Assembly (NCBI RefSeq): GCF_028128765.1
Contig: NZ_LBJG01000024.1
Span: forward strand, 248,001 to 312,000
Source of the DNA: Bradyrhizobium sp. CCBAU 51627
GTDB lineage: Bacteria; Pseudomonadota; Alphaproteobacteria; Rhizobiales; Xanthobacteraceae
Reading direction: 5' to 3'
Length of the DNA stretch: 64,000 nt
The notes below the pieces were generated by a model. That model was given only the letters and a program-made list of their open reading frames with translations, did no database searches and had not been told where the DNA came from. Below are positions 17,343 through 25,520 of this stretch, in pieces. Numbering within the stretch: position 1 is the stretch's first letter; each line of letters opens with the position of its first letter. The position numbers and the translations under genes were made by a program.

Positions 17343-18713
17343 CTAGACGATCTGCCTTGTGTCAGCAGGTTTGTGCAGCGCGCCGACGAGGATCCTCAGC
17401 GCCTCGCTCAATTCCGACCGATTGCGCGCTGCGCCGAGTGAGACCCGTGCCGCAGGCGGCGAAGTTCCGTCGACGGTGAAGGCGTCGCCGGCAACGATCG
17501 CGAGCCCGTTGCGCAACAGATGCGCGGCGACGTCAGGCCGTCCCGCGGGCAAGCGGAGCCACAAATGATGCGCCGTCGGCTTTGCCAGGAATTGAAACCC
17601 CTTCAACGCGCGCTGCGCCAATTGCTGGCGGCCAACGGCCTCGTTGCGGATCGCGGTGATGATGCGATCGGCGACGCCGCGCTCGAGCCAGTGCGTCACC
17701 AGCGCGACCATCAGCGGCGCCGGCATCTGCACGGTGGCCTGCAACAAGCTCCGCATCCGCTGTTGCATTGTGCTGTCGGGCGTCAGCAGATATGCGACCC
17801 GCAACGCCGGTGCGATGCATTTTGACAGCGTGGTCGCGAGATATGTCCGCTCCGGGATGAGGTTGCCGATCGGCGAGGCCGAGCGGTCGAGCAGCCCGTA
17901 GGCATCGTCCTCGATCAGAACAGTATCGGCATCGCGAACGATCTTGGCGATTGCGCTGCGCCGCTCGGGGGCAAGCGTTGCCGTGGTCGGATTGTGCAGG
18001 GTCGGAATGAGATAGACCGCCTTCGGCCTGTGCACGCGGCAGGCCTTCGCCAGCGCATCAGGCAATATGCCGCGGTCATCCATGGCGACGCCGACGAGCT
18101 TGACGCCGAGCTGAGCCGCTGCGGCCTTGATGCCGGGGAAGGTGAGGGCCTCCGTGAGCACGATTTCGCCGGGCCGTACAAGGTGCGCGAGCAGGTTGAA
18201 CAGGATCGTCTGCGCGCCGGGAAAGATCACGAGCCTGTCGGCCTGCGCGTGCGGAACGCGCGCTCGCATCCAGCGCGCGGCGACCTCGCGCTCATGCGCG
18301 CTGCCGCCGGGCGGCTGGTAGTTGAGGAAGGCGGTCAGGCCGGATTGCGCGCGAATGGCTTCGAGGCCCGCGATGATGCGCTCGTCGAGCTGCGCTTCGA
18401 GCGGATGCGGCGGCACGTTCATGGAGAGGTCGATCGCGACCGGGTGCGGAAGGTCGACCGCGCGGCGCGCGCTGGTCTCCGACACGAATGACCCCTGTCC
18501 GACCCGGGCTTCCATGATGCCGCGACGCCGCGCCTCCGTGTAGGCGCGCGTCACCGTAGTGAGGTCGATGCCGAGCGCTTTTGCCAGCGCGCGCTGCGTC
18601 GGCAGTTGTTGACCCCGCACCAGCCGTCCGGCGGCGATGTCGGCTTCCAAGGCATCGACGATGCGCTGATAGCGCGGCCCCGATAGCTCCGAGATTGTAG
18701 GGGTCCAATCCAT
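17343..18713 (-). CDS. MocR-type regulator: GntR helix-turn-helix fused to aminotransferase
   Basis: The 456-residue protein has a GntR winged helix at about 10-75 (YQRIVDALEADIAAGRLVRG, then QLPTQRALAKALGIDLTTVT) joined to a class I aminotransferase-like domain. The probable PLP lysine is in TTLSKCIAPALRVAYL. MocR proteins use PLP and an amine or amino acid as effector (PdxR and GabR are the models). The ATG at 18713 is chosen because GntR homology begins there. It is divergent from the DUF983 gene, and two direct repeats in the 79-base gap look like its operator. No vitamin B6 or GABA gene is adjacent. Confidence 0.9.
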   Translation of the reverse strand: MDWTPTISELSGPRYQRIVDALEADIAAGRLVRGQQLPTQRALAKALGIDLTTVTRAYTEARRRGIMEARVGQGSFVSETSARRAVDLPHPVAIDLSMNVPPHPLEAQLDERIIAGLEAIRAQSGLTAFLNYQPPGGSAHEREVAARWMRARVPHAQADRLVIFPGAQTILFNLLAHLVRPGEIVLTEALTFPGIKAAAAQLGVKLVGVAMDDRGILPDALAKACRVHRPKAVYLIPTLHNPTTATLAPERRSAIAKIVRDADTVLIEDDAYGLLDRSASPIGNLIPERTYLATTLSKCIAPALRVAYLLTPDSTMQQRMRSLLQATVQMPAPLMVALVTHWLERGVADRIITAIRNEAVGRQQLAQRALKGFQFLAKPTAHHLWLRLPAGRPDVAAHLLRNGLAIVAGDAFTVDGTSPPAARVSLGAARNRSELSEALRILVGALHKPADTRQIV

Positions 18714-18737
18714 GCAATTTAAGCCCGTATCTTTGAA

Positions 18738-18767
18738 TGTATGGATGCAAGATGTTATTGTATGGAT
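18738..18767. promoter_or_regulatory. Direct-repeat operator, probably for the MocR regulator
   Basis: The nine-base word tgtatggat occurs at 18738-18746 and again, identical, at 18759-18767. Their starts are 21 bases apart, two helical turns, so both face the same side of DNA. MocR regulators such as GabR and PdxR bind direct repeats of this kind next to their own genes. The pair lies between the regulator start (18713) and the DUF983 start (18793). Confidence 0.65.
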
Positions 18768-18792
18768 CGTTGGAAGGGAAGAGGTAAGGGTC

Positions 18793-19224
18793 ATGGCAAC
18801 CGGGTCAGTCTCTTTGGCAAAGGCGATGTGGCGCGGCTTTCGCGGCAAATGCCCGAACTGCGGCGAGGGCCATATGTTCAGTCGTTTCCTGAAAGTGGCG
18901 GACGCTTGCGATCATTGCGGCGAGGAGCTGTTTCACCAGCGCGCGGATGACTTCCCGGCCTATCTCGTGATGGTCGTGGTCGGCCATCTCGTGGTGCCGG
19001 CGATCCTCGCGGTCGAGACCGCGTACGCACCGCCGGTTTGGCTGCAACTCGCGGCGTGGCTGCCGGTGACGCTATTTGCTTCGCTCGCGCTGCTGCAACC
19101 GACCAAGGGCGCCATCGTCGGGCTGCAATGGCAGATCGGCATGCATGGCTTTGAGGCGAGCAAGCTGCGGCGCGGAGCCGGACAGCTTGCCCCCGTGCTG
19201 GTGAAGGCGCAGCGCGCGGCCTGA
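18793..19224 (+). CDS. DUF983 membrane protein with zinc-ribbon motif
   Basis: The 143-residue protein has a four-cysteine ribbon near its N-terminus (Cys20, Cys23, Cys39, Cys42; CPNCGEGHMF and CDHCGEEL) followed by two membrane helices (about 55-75 and 85-105), the layout of DUF983. The family is widespread in alphaproteobacteria and has no settled function. The ATG at 18793 follows an AGGTAAGGG Shine-Dalgarno. The divergent MocR regulator may control it, though MocR proteins often control only distant or adjacent metabolic genes. Confidence 0.88.
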   Translation: MATGSVSLAKAMWRGFRGKCPNCGEGHMFSRFLKVADACDHCGEELFHQRADDFPAYLVMVVVGHLVVPAILAVETAYAPPVWLQLAAWLPVTLFASLALLQPTKGAIVGLQWQIGMHGFEASKLRRGAGQLAPVLVKAQRAA

Positions 19225-19288
19225 GGCAGCTCGCGGCGTTTACATCGCCCAATCCATCGCTACACTCCATCGCATTAAAACAAGAACG

Positions 19289-20014
19289 ATGGAAACGCCA
19301 ATGGCCGCACGCGCAAAAACCTTCCTGCTCTGTCACGGCGCGTGGTCCGGGGGATGGTCCTGGCGCAAGATGCATCCGCTGATGACACAGGCCGGCCACC
19401 GCCTGGTCGCGCCCACCTGCACCGGGCTCGGCGAGCGATCGCATCTCGCAAGTCCTGCCATTGATCTCGAGACGCACATTCAGGACATCCTCAACGTCAT
19501 CAAGTTCGAGGATCTCGACGACATCGTACTGCTCGGCCATAGCTATGGCGGCATGGTCGCGACCGGCGTTGCGGATCGCGCCCGTGAGCGCATCACGCAG
19601 TTGATCTATCTCGACGCCTTCGTGCCCCGGGATGGGCAGTCACTGTTCGATCTCAACGAAGGCGGCCGCGAGCCGATGCGCAAGGCGGCTGCCGCAGGTG
19701 ACGGCTACCGTATCCCGCCGAACCCGCCGCCGCCGGATACGCCGCAGGCCGATCTCGACTGGCTCAACACACGCCGCATCAACATGCCGCTCAAATGCTT
19801 TGAGACCAGGCTGAAGCTTCAGCACGGTGAACCGGCAATGCCGCGGAGCTACATCTACTGCAAACGCATTCCGCCGGGCGATGTTTTCGGGCAGTTCGCA
19901 AGACGCACGAAGAGCGAAGAGGGCTGGCGCTATTTCGAGCTCGATGCCAGCCACGCGCCGAATGTGACGGCGCCAGAGGCATTGATGGACGTATTGCAGG
20001 AGATCGTTGCCTGA
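19289..20014 (+). CDS. Alpha/beta-fold hydrolase (esterase-like)
   Basis: The 241-residue enzyme has the alpha/beta hydrolase landmarks: oxyanion-loop LCHGAWSGGWSWRK (about 15-28), nucleophile elbow GHSYGGMV (Ser about 88), an acidic residue in YLDAFVP, and the C-terminal catalytic His in DASHAPNV. The sequence is of the short plant-methylesterase/pyrethroid-hydrolase type, which acts on small esters; the actual substrate is unknown. An alternative ATG lies four codons downstream. It stands alone, and a hairpin-forming repeat follows its stop. Confidence 0.88.
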   Translation: METPMAARAKTFLLCHGAWSGGWSWRKMHPLMTQAGHRLVAPTCTGLGERSHLASPAIDLETHIQDILNVIKFEDLDDIVLLGHSYGGMVATGVADRARERITQLIYLDAFVPRDGQSLFDLNEGGREPMRKAAAAGDGYRIPPNPPPPDTPQADLDWLNTRRINMPLKCFETRLKLQHGEPAMPRSYIYCKRIPPGDVFGQFARRTKSEEGWRYFELDASHAPNVTAPEALMDVLQEIVA

Positions 20015-20021
20015 CTCGCGC

Positions 20022-20061
20022 CCGTCATTCTGGCTCTCGCTTCGCGAGCCCCGGAATGACA
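20022..20061. repeat. Dispersed inverted repeat, probable terminator of the hydrolase gene
   Basis: The element runs gtcattc (20024-20030) to gaatgac (20054-20060) with an inner ggctctcgc/gcgagcc hairpin. It is a short copy of the gtcattccgggg family and lies eight bases after the hydrolase stop, well placed to end its transcript. Confidence 0.65.
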
Positions 20062-20075
20062 GCGGTGAAATTGGT

Positions 20076-20107
20076 GAGGGGTCCGATGCGCTAGCATCGA
20101 ACCCCTC
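20076..20107 (-). terminator. Terminator hairpin at the 3' end of rnpB
   Basis: A 14-base stem with one mismatch (gaggggtccgatgc, 20076-20089, with gcatcgaacccctc, 20094-20107) and a four-base loop lies just past the RNase P RNA. Read on the minus strand it is followed by ACCAATTTCACC, only modestly T-rich. Confidence 0.65.
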
Positions 20108-20117
20108 GTTGCAAGAT

Positions 20118-20539
20118 ATCAGCCGGCCTGTAAGCCGGGTTCTGTAGGGCACCGCCCGCTTGCGCAAGCGATACGTGACGGCCATTCCTCTGGGACCACG
20201 TTTGCACATGGCCTCGAGCAACCTACCCGGACGGCGGGCCTGACATCGCCCCGCGGCGTTATCGCTTTCGCGAACAGCCCGCTTAAGCCGTCCCTATTCG
20301 GTTTTGCTCCCGGTGGGGTTTACCATGCCGGCTCCGTTGCCGGACCCGCGGTGCGCTCTTACCGCACCTTTTCACCCTTACTTCCTCCGAGGAGGGAGCG
20401 GTTCGTTCTCTGTGGCACTTTCCCTGGGGTCGCCCCCGCCGGACGTTATCCGGCACCGCATGTCAAGGGAGCCCGGACTTTCCTCCCCGGCGGCCTTTCG
20501 GCACTTGCAGGGGCGGCCGTCCGGCCGACTGACAGCCTA
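20118..20539 (-). ncRNA. rnpB: RNase P RNA, bacterial class A
   Basis: On the minus strand this stretch shows the conserved elements of the catalytic RNA of RNase P, which trims the 5' leader of tRNA precursors. Near the 5' end are paired GC arms followed by GAGGAAAGTCCGGGCTCC (around 20470-20490). The 3' part carries ACAGAACCCGGCTTACAGG (around 20128-20146), pairing back into the core. Many internal hairpins and the size of about 420 bases fit the class A form of alphaproteobacteria. The exact ends are estimated to within some ten bases. No protein frame in this stretch looks real. Confidence 0.93.
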
Positions 20540-20680
20540 GGCAATGAGCATTTGTGACGGTTTCGTCAAGGCAATATCCCGGCGTAACCGGGCCTCAAAT
20601 AATTTATCCTGAAGATGTCGTTGGGCGCGGCCCCCGTTCGACTGGATGCGGCGATCCAGCCGAGCAACAGGAGTTGAGCA

Positions 20681-21031
20681 ATGCAGTATCTGCTGCTGAT
20701 CTACCGGAACGAAGCGCAACAGAGTCAGATGGCGCCCGCGGATTACCAGAAGCTTCTGGCCGAGTATTCCGCCTATACCCAGGAAATCGCCCAGAGCGGC
20801 CACTTCAAGGCCGGCGACGGGCTCCAGCCGACTTCAACTGCGAAGACCGTTCGCGTTCGCGACGGCAAGGCTATGACCACCGACGGTCCCTTCGCAGAGA
20901 CCCGCGAGCAGCTCGGCGGCTACTATCTCGTGGAGGCCAAGGATCTCGACGCGGCAATCGCGTTGGCGGCGCGGATTCCCGGCGCCAGGGATGGGTCGAT
21001 CGAAGTCCGGCCGGTCATGATCAACAAATGA
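20681..21031 (+). CDS. YciI/DGPF-domain protein, copy 1
   Basis: A 116-residue YciI-fold protein beginning MQYLLLIYRNEAQ and containing the family hallmark TTDGPFAETREQLGGYYLVE. YciI proteins have a ferredoxin-like dimeric fold with a conserved Asp/His site; most have no assigned substrate. The DGPF subgroup is typically encoded next to ECF42 sigma factors and is thought to be their target. Here a near-copy follows 87 bases later and then the sigma gene, so three genes probably form one transcript. A GGAG precedes the ATG by about eight bases. Confidence 0.9.
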   Translation: MQYLLLIYRNEAQQSQMAPADYQKLLAEYSAYTQEIAQSGHFKAGDGLQPTSTAKTVRVRDGKAMTTDGPFAETREQLGGYYLVEAKDLDAAIALAARIPGARDGSIEVRPVMINK

Positions 21032-21118
21032 TCTCAAAAATAATTCGCGATGATGTCGTTTGACGTCGGTCCCGTTCGACTGGTGTCGGCGATCCAGCCG
21101 AACCACAGGAGTTGAACC

Positions 21119-21469
21119 ATGCAGTATCTGCTGTTGATCTATCGGAACGAAAACTACATGACCGACATGAGCGCCACGGACCGCCAGAAGCTGACGGGAG
21201 AGTACGGCGCCTACACGCAGTCGATCATTCAGAGCGGCCATTTCAAGGCCGGCGACGGGCTGCAGCCGACGACGACGGCGACGACGGTACGCGTTCGCGA
21301 CGGCAAGACCATGACCACCGACGGTCCGTTCGCAGAAACGCGCGAGCAGCTCGGCGGTTATTATCTGGTCGAAGCCAAGGATATCGACGACGCCGTGGCG
21401 CTCGCGGCGCGCATCCCCGATGCCAAGCGAGGATCGATCGAGGTCCGGCCGGTCATGATCTACAAGTGA
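21119..21469 (+). CDS. YciI/DGPF-domain protein, copy 2
   Basis: This 116-residue paralogue begins MQYLLLIYRNENYMTDMS and keeps KAGDGLQP and TTDGPFAETREQLGGYYLVE unchanged from copy 1, differing mainly at residues 12-35. Its stop codon overlaps the GTG start of the sigma factor (GTGA), so translation of the two is likely coupled. The conserved active-site region in both copies argues that neither is decaying. Tandem DGPF genes may form heterodimers; that is inference. Confidence 0.9.
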   Translation: MQYLLLIYRNENYMTDMSATDRQKLTGEYGAYTQSIIQSGHFKAGDGLQPTTTATTVRVRDGKTMTTDGPFAETREQLGGYYLVEAKDIDDAVALAARIPDAKRGSIEVRPVMIYK

Positions 21470-22701
21470 TCGCGGCCAGCGACATCGACAAGATCTTCCG
21501 CGACGAGGCGGGGCGGGCACTGGCCACCCTGATCCGCCTCGTCGGTGATTTCGATCTCGCCGAGGACGCGCTCCAGGATGCGTTCGCGGTTGCGCTGGAA
21601 CGCTGGTCGGCGGGCGAGCTTCCCGACAATCCGCGCGCCTGGCTGGTCAATGTCGGCCGCAACAAGGCGATCGATCGTGTCCGCCGCCAGGCCGCCTTCC
21701 GCGGTAAGCAGCAGGCGCTTCTGCATGAACTCGAGCTCAACGCGCAAGCGCCGGCCGAGCCGCCGGCGATGCTCGACGACGACATGCTGCGGCTGATCTT
21801 CACCTGCTGCCATCCGGCGTTCGCGTCAGAAGTCCAGGTCGCGCTGACGCTGCGCACGGTCTGCGGCCTCTCCACAGCTCAGGTCGCGCGCGCTTTCCTC
21901 GTCAGTGAGGATGCGATGGGACAGCGCCTCGTTCGCGCCAAGCAGAAGATCAGGCTTGCCGGCATTCCCTATGAAGTACCGGAGCGCGACGCGCTGGCGC
22001 CGCGGCTCGATGGCGTGCTCGCCGTGATCTATCTCGTTTTCACGGAAGGCTATGTCGCAACCTCGGGCGCGGACCTGATGCGGCCCGATCTTACGGCCGA
22101 AGCCATCAGGCTCGCGCGCTTGCTCGACCGTCTGATGCCCGATCGTGCCGCGATCAAGGGCCTGCTGGCGTTGATGCTGTTGCACGATGCGCGCCGCGCC
22201 GGACGCGAGACCGCGGCCGGCGATATCGTCCTGCTGGAAGAGCAGGACCGCTCGCTCTGGGACCGCGCGCAGATCGAGGAGGGTTCGCGTCTTGTCGATG
22301 AGGCGCTGCGCGTGCCGGGGCGGCCGCAGTCTTATGTGGTGCAGGCCGCGATTGCCGCGCTGCATGCTCGTGCCCCGAGCTACGGTCAGACCGACTGGCC
22401 GCAGATCGCCGGGCTCTACGAAGTCCTGCTGCGCATCAATCCGTCGCCGGTGATTGAGCTCAACCATGCGGCCGCGGTCTCGATGGTTGACGGCCCGGCG
22501 CGGGCGCTCGACCTCGTTGACGCGATCGCAGCGCGCGGTGGGCTGGATGGCTACGAACTGCTGCCCGCAGTGCGCGCTGATTTGTTGCGGCGACTGGGGC
22601 GGAAGCAGGAAGCGCGGGAAGCCTATGCCGCGGCGACCGAGGCGACGCAACTCGAGCCGTTGCGACGGTTGTATGCGCGGCGGGTCGGGGAGATGGAGTA
22701 G
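21466..22701 (+). CDS. ECF42-type RNA polymerase sigma factor with long C-terminal domain
   Basis: The 411-residue protein has sigma region 2 at about 5-70 (LIRLVGDFDLAEDALQDAFA, DNPRAWLVNVGRNKAIDRVR) and region 4 at about 105-165 (LTLRTVCGLSTAQVARAFLV with SEDAMGQRLVRAKQKI). A helical C-terminal half (DUF6596-like, TPR-like) follows, which normal ECF factors lack. ECF42 factors have this extension and sit beside DGPF genes, as here. No anti-sigma gene is present; the extension is believed to control activity. The start is a GTG overlapping the DGPF stop by four bases. The inducing signal is unknown. Confidence 0.9.
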   Translation: MIAASDIDKIFRDEAGRALATLIRLVGDFDLAEDALQDAFAVALERWSAGELPDNPRAWLVNVGRNKAIDRVRRQAAFRGKQQALLHELELNAQAPAEPPAMLDDDMLRLIFTCCHPAFASEVQVALTLRTVCGLSTAQVARAFLVSEDAMGQRLVRAKQKIRLAGIPYEVPERDALAPRLDGVLAVIYLVFTEGYVATSGADLMRPDLTAEAIRLARLLDRLMPDRAAIKGLLALMLLHDARRAGRETAAGDIVLLEEQDRSLWDRAQIEEGSRLVDEALRVPGRPQSYVVQAAIAALHARAPSYGQTDWPQIAGLYEVLLRINPSPVIELNHAAAVSMVDGPARALDLVDAIAARGGLDGYELLPAVRADLLRRLGRKQEAREAYAAATEATQLEPLRRLYARRVGEME

Positions 22702-22717
22702 GTGCCGCCACACACTC

Positions 22718-22796
22718 CGTCATTGCTGTGCAATCCAGACGGCCCCAGTTGGGACTGTGCGGATTGCTTAATCGCAAGGGCTCCTCGCAACGACGG
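22718..22796. repeat. Dispersed inverted repeat (cattgcgagcg family)
   Basis: Between the convergent sigma and amidase genes, cgtcattgctgtgcaatcc pairs imperfectly with ggattgcttaatcgcaagg and ctcgcaacgacgg. It is a second member of the family at 3849-3929 and probably acts as a bidirectional terminator. Confidence 0.6.
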
Positions 22797-22813
22797 TCGG
22801 GTGGCGTTCGCCG

Positions 22814-23677
22814 TCACTTCGACGCGACGTTCGTCCCGTCCGTCGGCAGGCTCGCCAGCAGCGCCTGCAAGGTCGTCAGCGTCGAGTGATCCGCAACGCC
22901 ATCCAGCCGCGCGGGACGGAAGTGACGCTGGAATGCGGTGACGACCTCCATCGTCGAGGCGTCGTATTTGCCCGTGAGCGGCACGCCATAGCCATAGCGG
23001 GCGAGCGCCTGCTGCAGGCTCAGCACTGCGTCGCTGATGGTACCGAGCATCAGGGTTTCGCCGCGCACGACCGGCGCCGGCGTCACCCAGTGGCCGACGC
23101 CGGAATTGGCGAGCGAATGCCAGGGAAATTTCTCGCCGGGATCTTTCTTGCGCGCGGGCGCGACGTCGGAATGGCCGAGCACGCGCTGCGGCAGGATCTT
23201 GCGGCGGAGGATGATGCCGCGGCATAGCGCGATTACCGCCGCGATCTGGCGCAGCGGATATTCCGGATAGCCCCAATCGTGGCCGCGGTTGATGATCTCG
23301 ATCCCGATCGAGCAGGAATTGATGTCGTCCTCGCCGGCCCAGGACGAGACGCCGGCGTGCCAGGCGCGCCGCGCTTCCGGCACGCATTGCACGATGCGGC
23401 CGTCCTCCAGCACGACGTAATGGGCCGAGACTTCGGTACCGGCGGTGCACAATCGGGCCAGCGCGCCCTCGACGTCGGGCATGCCCGTGTAGTGCAGCAC
23501 GATCATGTCGGGCTGCCGGCCCTTGTTGCGGTCGCCATGATTGGGGGAGGGGATGACGTCCGAGACGATCGACGAATCCGGGTCGAACGTCCGCATGGTC
23601 GCCGCCGCTTTGGGAACCGGCAGGGCGCGCTGACGCTTCGAATCAGTACCAGACGGCGTGGACGGACCGGACGACAT
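22814..23677 (-). CDS. N-acetylmuramoyl-L-alanine amidase with peptidoglycan-binding domain
   Basis: The protein (287 residues from the ATG at 23677) has an amidase_2 domain with the zinc ligands in IVLHYTGM and LGHSDVAPARKKDPGEKFPW. Typical family strands HYVVLEDGRIVQCVPE and RAWHAGVSSW lie between them. A C-terminal helical peptidoglycan-binding domain (about 205-275) includes LQQALARYGYGVPLTGKYD. It cleaves the bond between muramic acid and the peptide stem, as AmiD and AmpD do. There is no obvious signal peptide, which suggests a cytosolic recycling (AmpD-like) role or a mis-set start; ATG at 23596 and TTG at 23710 are alternatives. Confidence 0.88.
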   Translation of the reverse strand: MSSGPSTPSGTDSKRQRALPVPKAAATMRTFDPDSSIVSDVIPSPNHGDRNKGRQPDMIVLHYTGMPDVEGALARLCTAGTEVSAHYVVLEDGRIVQCVPEARRAWHAGVSSWAGEDDINSCSIGIEIINRGHDWGYPEYPLRQIAAVIALCRGIILRRKILPQRVLGHSDVAPARKKDPGEKFPWHSLANSGVGHWVTPAPVVRGETLMLGTISDAVLSLQQALARYGYGVPLTGKYDASTMEVVTAFQRHFRPARLDGVADHSTLTTLQALLASLPTDGTNVASK

Positions 23678-23710
23678 GAACAACCCAGAATCGGACGAGG
23701 AGTGGGCCAA

Positions 23711-24133
23711 GCCCTTCTCTTTACTATTCCTTTACCCTCCGGTCAGCGCAACCGCGCGGTTCGGGTAACGCTGCAATTTGGGCTTAGTGTGTGGATGAGG
23801 CATCACCTCCCCAGGACCTTTTCGAGATGTAACGAGCCGATCAACGCTTTCTTAACGCTAAGCGCCGTTACTGAGAGGTGAAGAGCCGACCCGCGTCCGG
23901 AGGCGGCCAAAAAAGCGTTTTTGGCTCGAAATCCCATGGCTGCCCGACATATTCCACTGGGAACACCGGGGTTGCCGCCCGGGACGACCGGGCGCGGCCG
24001 GCATGCTGGCAAGTATGCTGAAGAGGGGCTTTGTCGTGGAACCACCGCGACGCGGAATTATTCGAGACGTGATGGGCTGCTTCGCCCCCGATTTGACGTG
24101 CCAGCTTTCCTGCGCACCCGGCAGGCGCGAGGC
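23711..24133. promoter_or_regulatory. Region upstream of the dcw cluster, no mraZ seen
   Basis: This gap of about 420 bases separates the amidase gene from rsmH. The AT-richer first third (ctttactattcctttaccc, cttaacgctaagcgccgttac) is the best place for the main dcw promoter. A perfect 8-base hairpin, gccaaaaa/tttttggc, lies at 23906-23925. A coding frame continues upstream of the rsmH start, but its sequence is Gly/Arg-rich and unlike RsmH, so I treat it as leader. The usual first gene of such clusters, mraZ, is absent, and I see no TGGG repeats of a MraZ box. Confidence 0.5.
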
Positions 24134-25123
24134 ATGAGCGACGCGCCGCACATTCCCGTGCTCGGCCGCGAGGCGATCGCGCATCTCGCGCCCCGCGAGG
24201 GTGGCGTCTATATCGATGCCACTTTCGGCGCCGGCGGCTACAGCCGCGCCATCCTCGATATATCAGGAACACGCGTGATCGCGATCGACCGCGACCGCAC
24301 AGCGATCGCGGGCGGCGCCGAGCTGGTCGCGGGCGCCGCGGGCCGGCTGACGCTGGTCGAGGACCGCTTTTCGAATCTCGCCGAGGTCTGCGCTTCGCAA
24401 GGTGTCGATACGGTCGACGGCGTCGTGATGGACGTCGGGGTGTCGTCGATGCAGCTCGACCAGGCCGGTCGCGGCTTCTCCTTCCGCCTCGATGGTCCGC
24501 TCGACATGCGGATGGGGCAGACGGGACCGACCGCAGCCGATGTCGTCGCCCGCGCCTCGGAAAGCGATCTTGCCGACATCATCTATCTGTTCGGCGAGGA
24601 GCGGCAGTCGCGGCGCATCGCCCGCGCCATCGTCGCCGACCGGCAGGAGACGCCGTTCACCACCACGCGCGCGCTGGCCGACCTGGTCGGCCGGGTGGTG
24701 CGGTCGAAGCCGGGCGACATTCATCCGGCAACACGGACGTTCCAGGCCCTTCGCATCTTCGTCAACGAAGAGCTCGAAGAGCTCCAGAGCGCGCTGGCTG
24801 CTGCCGAGCGCGTGCTCAAGCCCGGCGGGCGTCTCGTGGTGGTCTCGTTCCACTCGCTGGAAGACCGCATCGTCAAGAATTTCCTCACCGAGCGGTCCAG
24901 GACCGGCGGCGGCTCGCGACATCTGCCGGAGGTGGCGCAAACAGCGCCGAGCTTCCAGCTTCTGACGCGCAGACCCGTGATCGCCGGCGAAGAGGAGGTC
25001 GCGCACAATCCGCGCGCCCGGTCCGCGAAGCTCCGCGCCGCCGAGCGCACCTCGGCGCCGGCTCATGCCGATGACGAGCGCCCGTCCTGGCCAAAACTCT
25101 CCGACGTGATGAGGGGCGGCTAG
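24134..25123 (+). CDS. rsmH: 16S rRNA (cytosine-1402-N4)-methyltransferase
   Basis: The 329-residue enzyme begins MSDAPHIPVLGREAIAHLAP, the standard RsmH opening. The SAM-binding loop YIDATFGAGGYSRAIL follows, then DVGVSSMQLDQAGRGFSFR and the C-terminal LKPGGRLVVVSFHSLEDRIV. It methylates C1402 in the decoding centre of 16S rRNA. It is the first gene of the division and cell wall cluster here; ftsL starts four bases after its stop. An earlier in-frame start exists but encodes residues without family similarity. Confidence 0.95.
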   Translation: MSDAPHIPVLGREAIAHLAPREGGVYIDATFGAGGYSRAILDISGTRVIAIDRDRTAIAGGAELVAGAAGRLTLVEDRFSNLAEVCASQGVDTVDGVVMDVGVSSMQLDQAGRGFSFRLDGPLDMRMGQTGPTAADVVARASESDLADIIYLFGEERQSRRIARAIVADRQETPFTTTRALADLVGRVVRSKPGDIHPATRTFQALRIFVNEELEELQSALAAAERVLKPGGRLVVVSFHSLEDRIVKNFLTERSRTGGGSRHLPEVAQTAPSFQLLTRRPVIAGEEEVAHNPRARSAKLRAAERTSAPAHADDERPSWPKLSDVMRGG

Positions 25124-25127
25124 CACA

Positions 25128-25520
25128 ATGCGCTTCATCCACCTTCTCGTCATCGGCGCACTGATCTTCGCGGCCGCCTATGTCTACCGGATCAAGATGG
25201 ATTCCACCGCCCGCGTCGAAAGGGTGCTGCGGCTGCACGCCGAGATCCGCGAGCAGCGCGATGCGATCGCACAGCTGCGCTCCGAATGGGCCAAGCTCGA
25301 TGCACCCCTGCGTCTGCAGGGCCTCGTCGAGCGACATCTGGCGCTCAAGCCCATCAACGGCACGCAATACGATTCCCTGAAGAACCTGCCGGACCGCCCG
25401 CCGCGGATGTTCAGGCCAGGCGAACCTGATCCGATCGGGTCCATGATCAGCACCATCGAAGCCGCGAGCGATCCGGACAGCGTCACCGGCTCCGTGCCTC
25501 AGCCCGAGGACAAGCAATGA
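25128..25520 (+). CDS. ftsL: Cell division protein FtsL
   Basis: A 130-residue single-span protein: one membrane helix (about 5-20, HLLVIGALIFAAAYVY) followed by a coiled coil (about 27-60) rich in Arg, Glu and Leu. A tail with Pro and Asp follows. This matches FtsL, which forms the FtsQ-FtsL-FtsB complex and activates septal peptidoglycan synthesis. The family is poorly conserved in sequence, so the position between rsmH and ftsI is the main support. Its TGA overlaps the ATG of ftsI. Confidence 0.88.
   Translation: MRFIHLLVIGALIFAAAYVYRIKMDSTARVERVLRLHAEIREQRDAIAQLRSEWAKLDAPLRLQGLVERHLALKPINGTQYDSLKNLPDRPPRMFRPGEPDPIGSMISTIEAASDPDSVTGSVPQPEDKQ

Larger units (their letters stand above)
20610..21469 (+). 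repeat. Tandem duplication of a DGPF gene with its leader
   Basis: The two YciI-type genes start exactly 438 bases apart (20681 and 21119). The 60 bases before each start are also alike: both contain cccgttcgactgg, a shared cggcgatccagccga run and aggagttga before the ATG. The duplicated unit therefore covers leader, ribosome binding site and whole gene. The copies have diverged most around residues 10-30 of the proteins. Confidence 0.85.
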
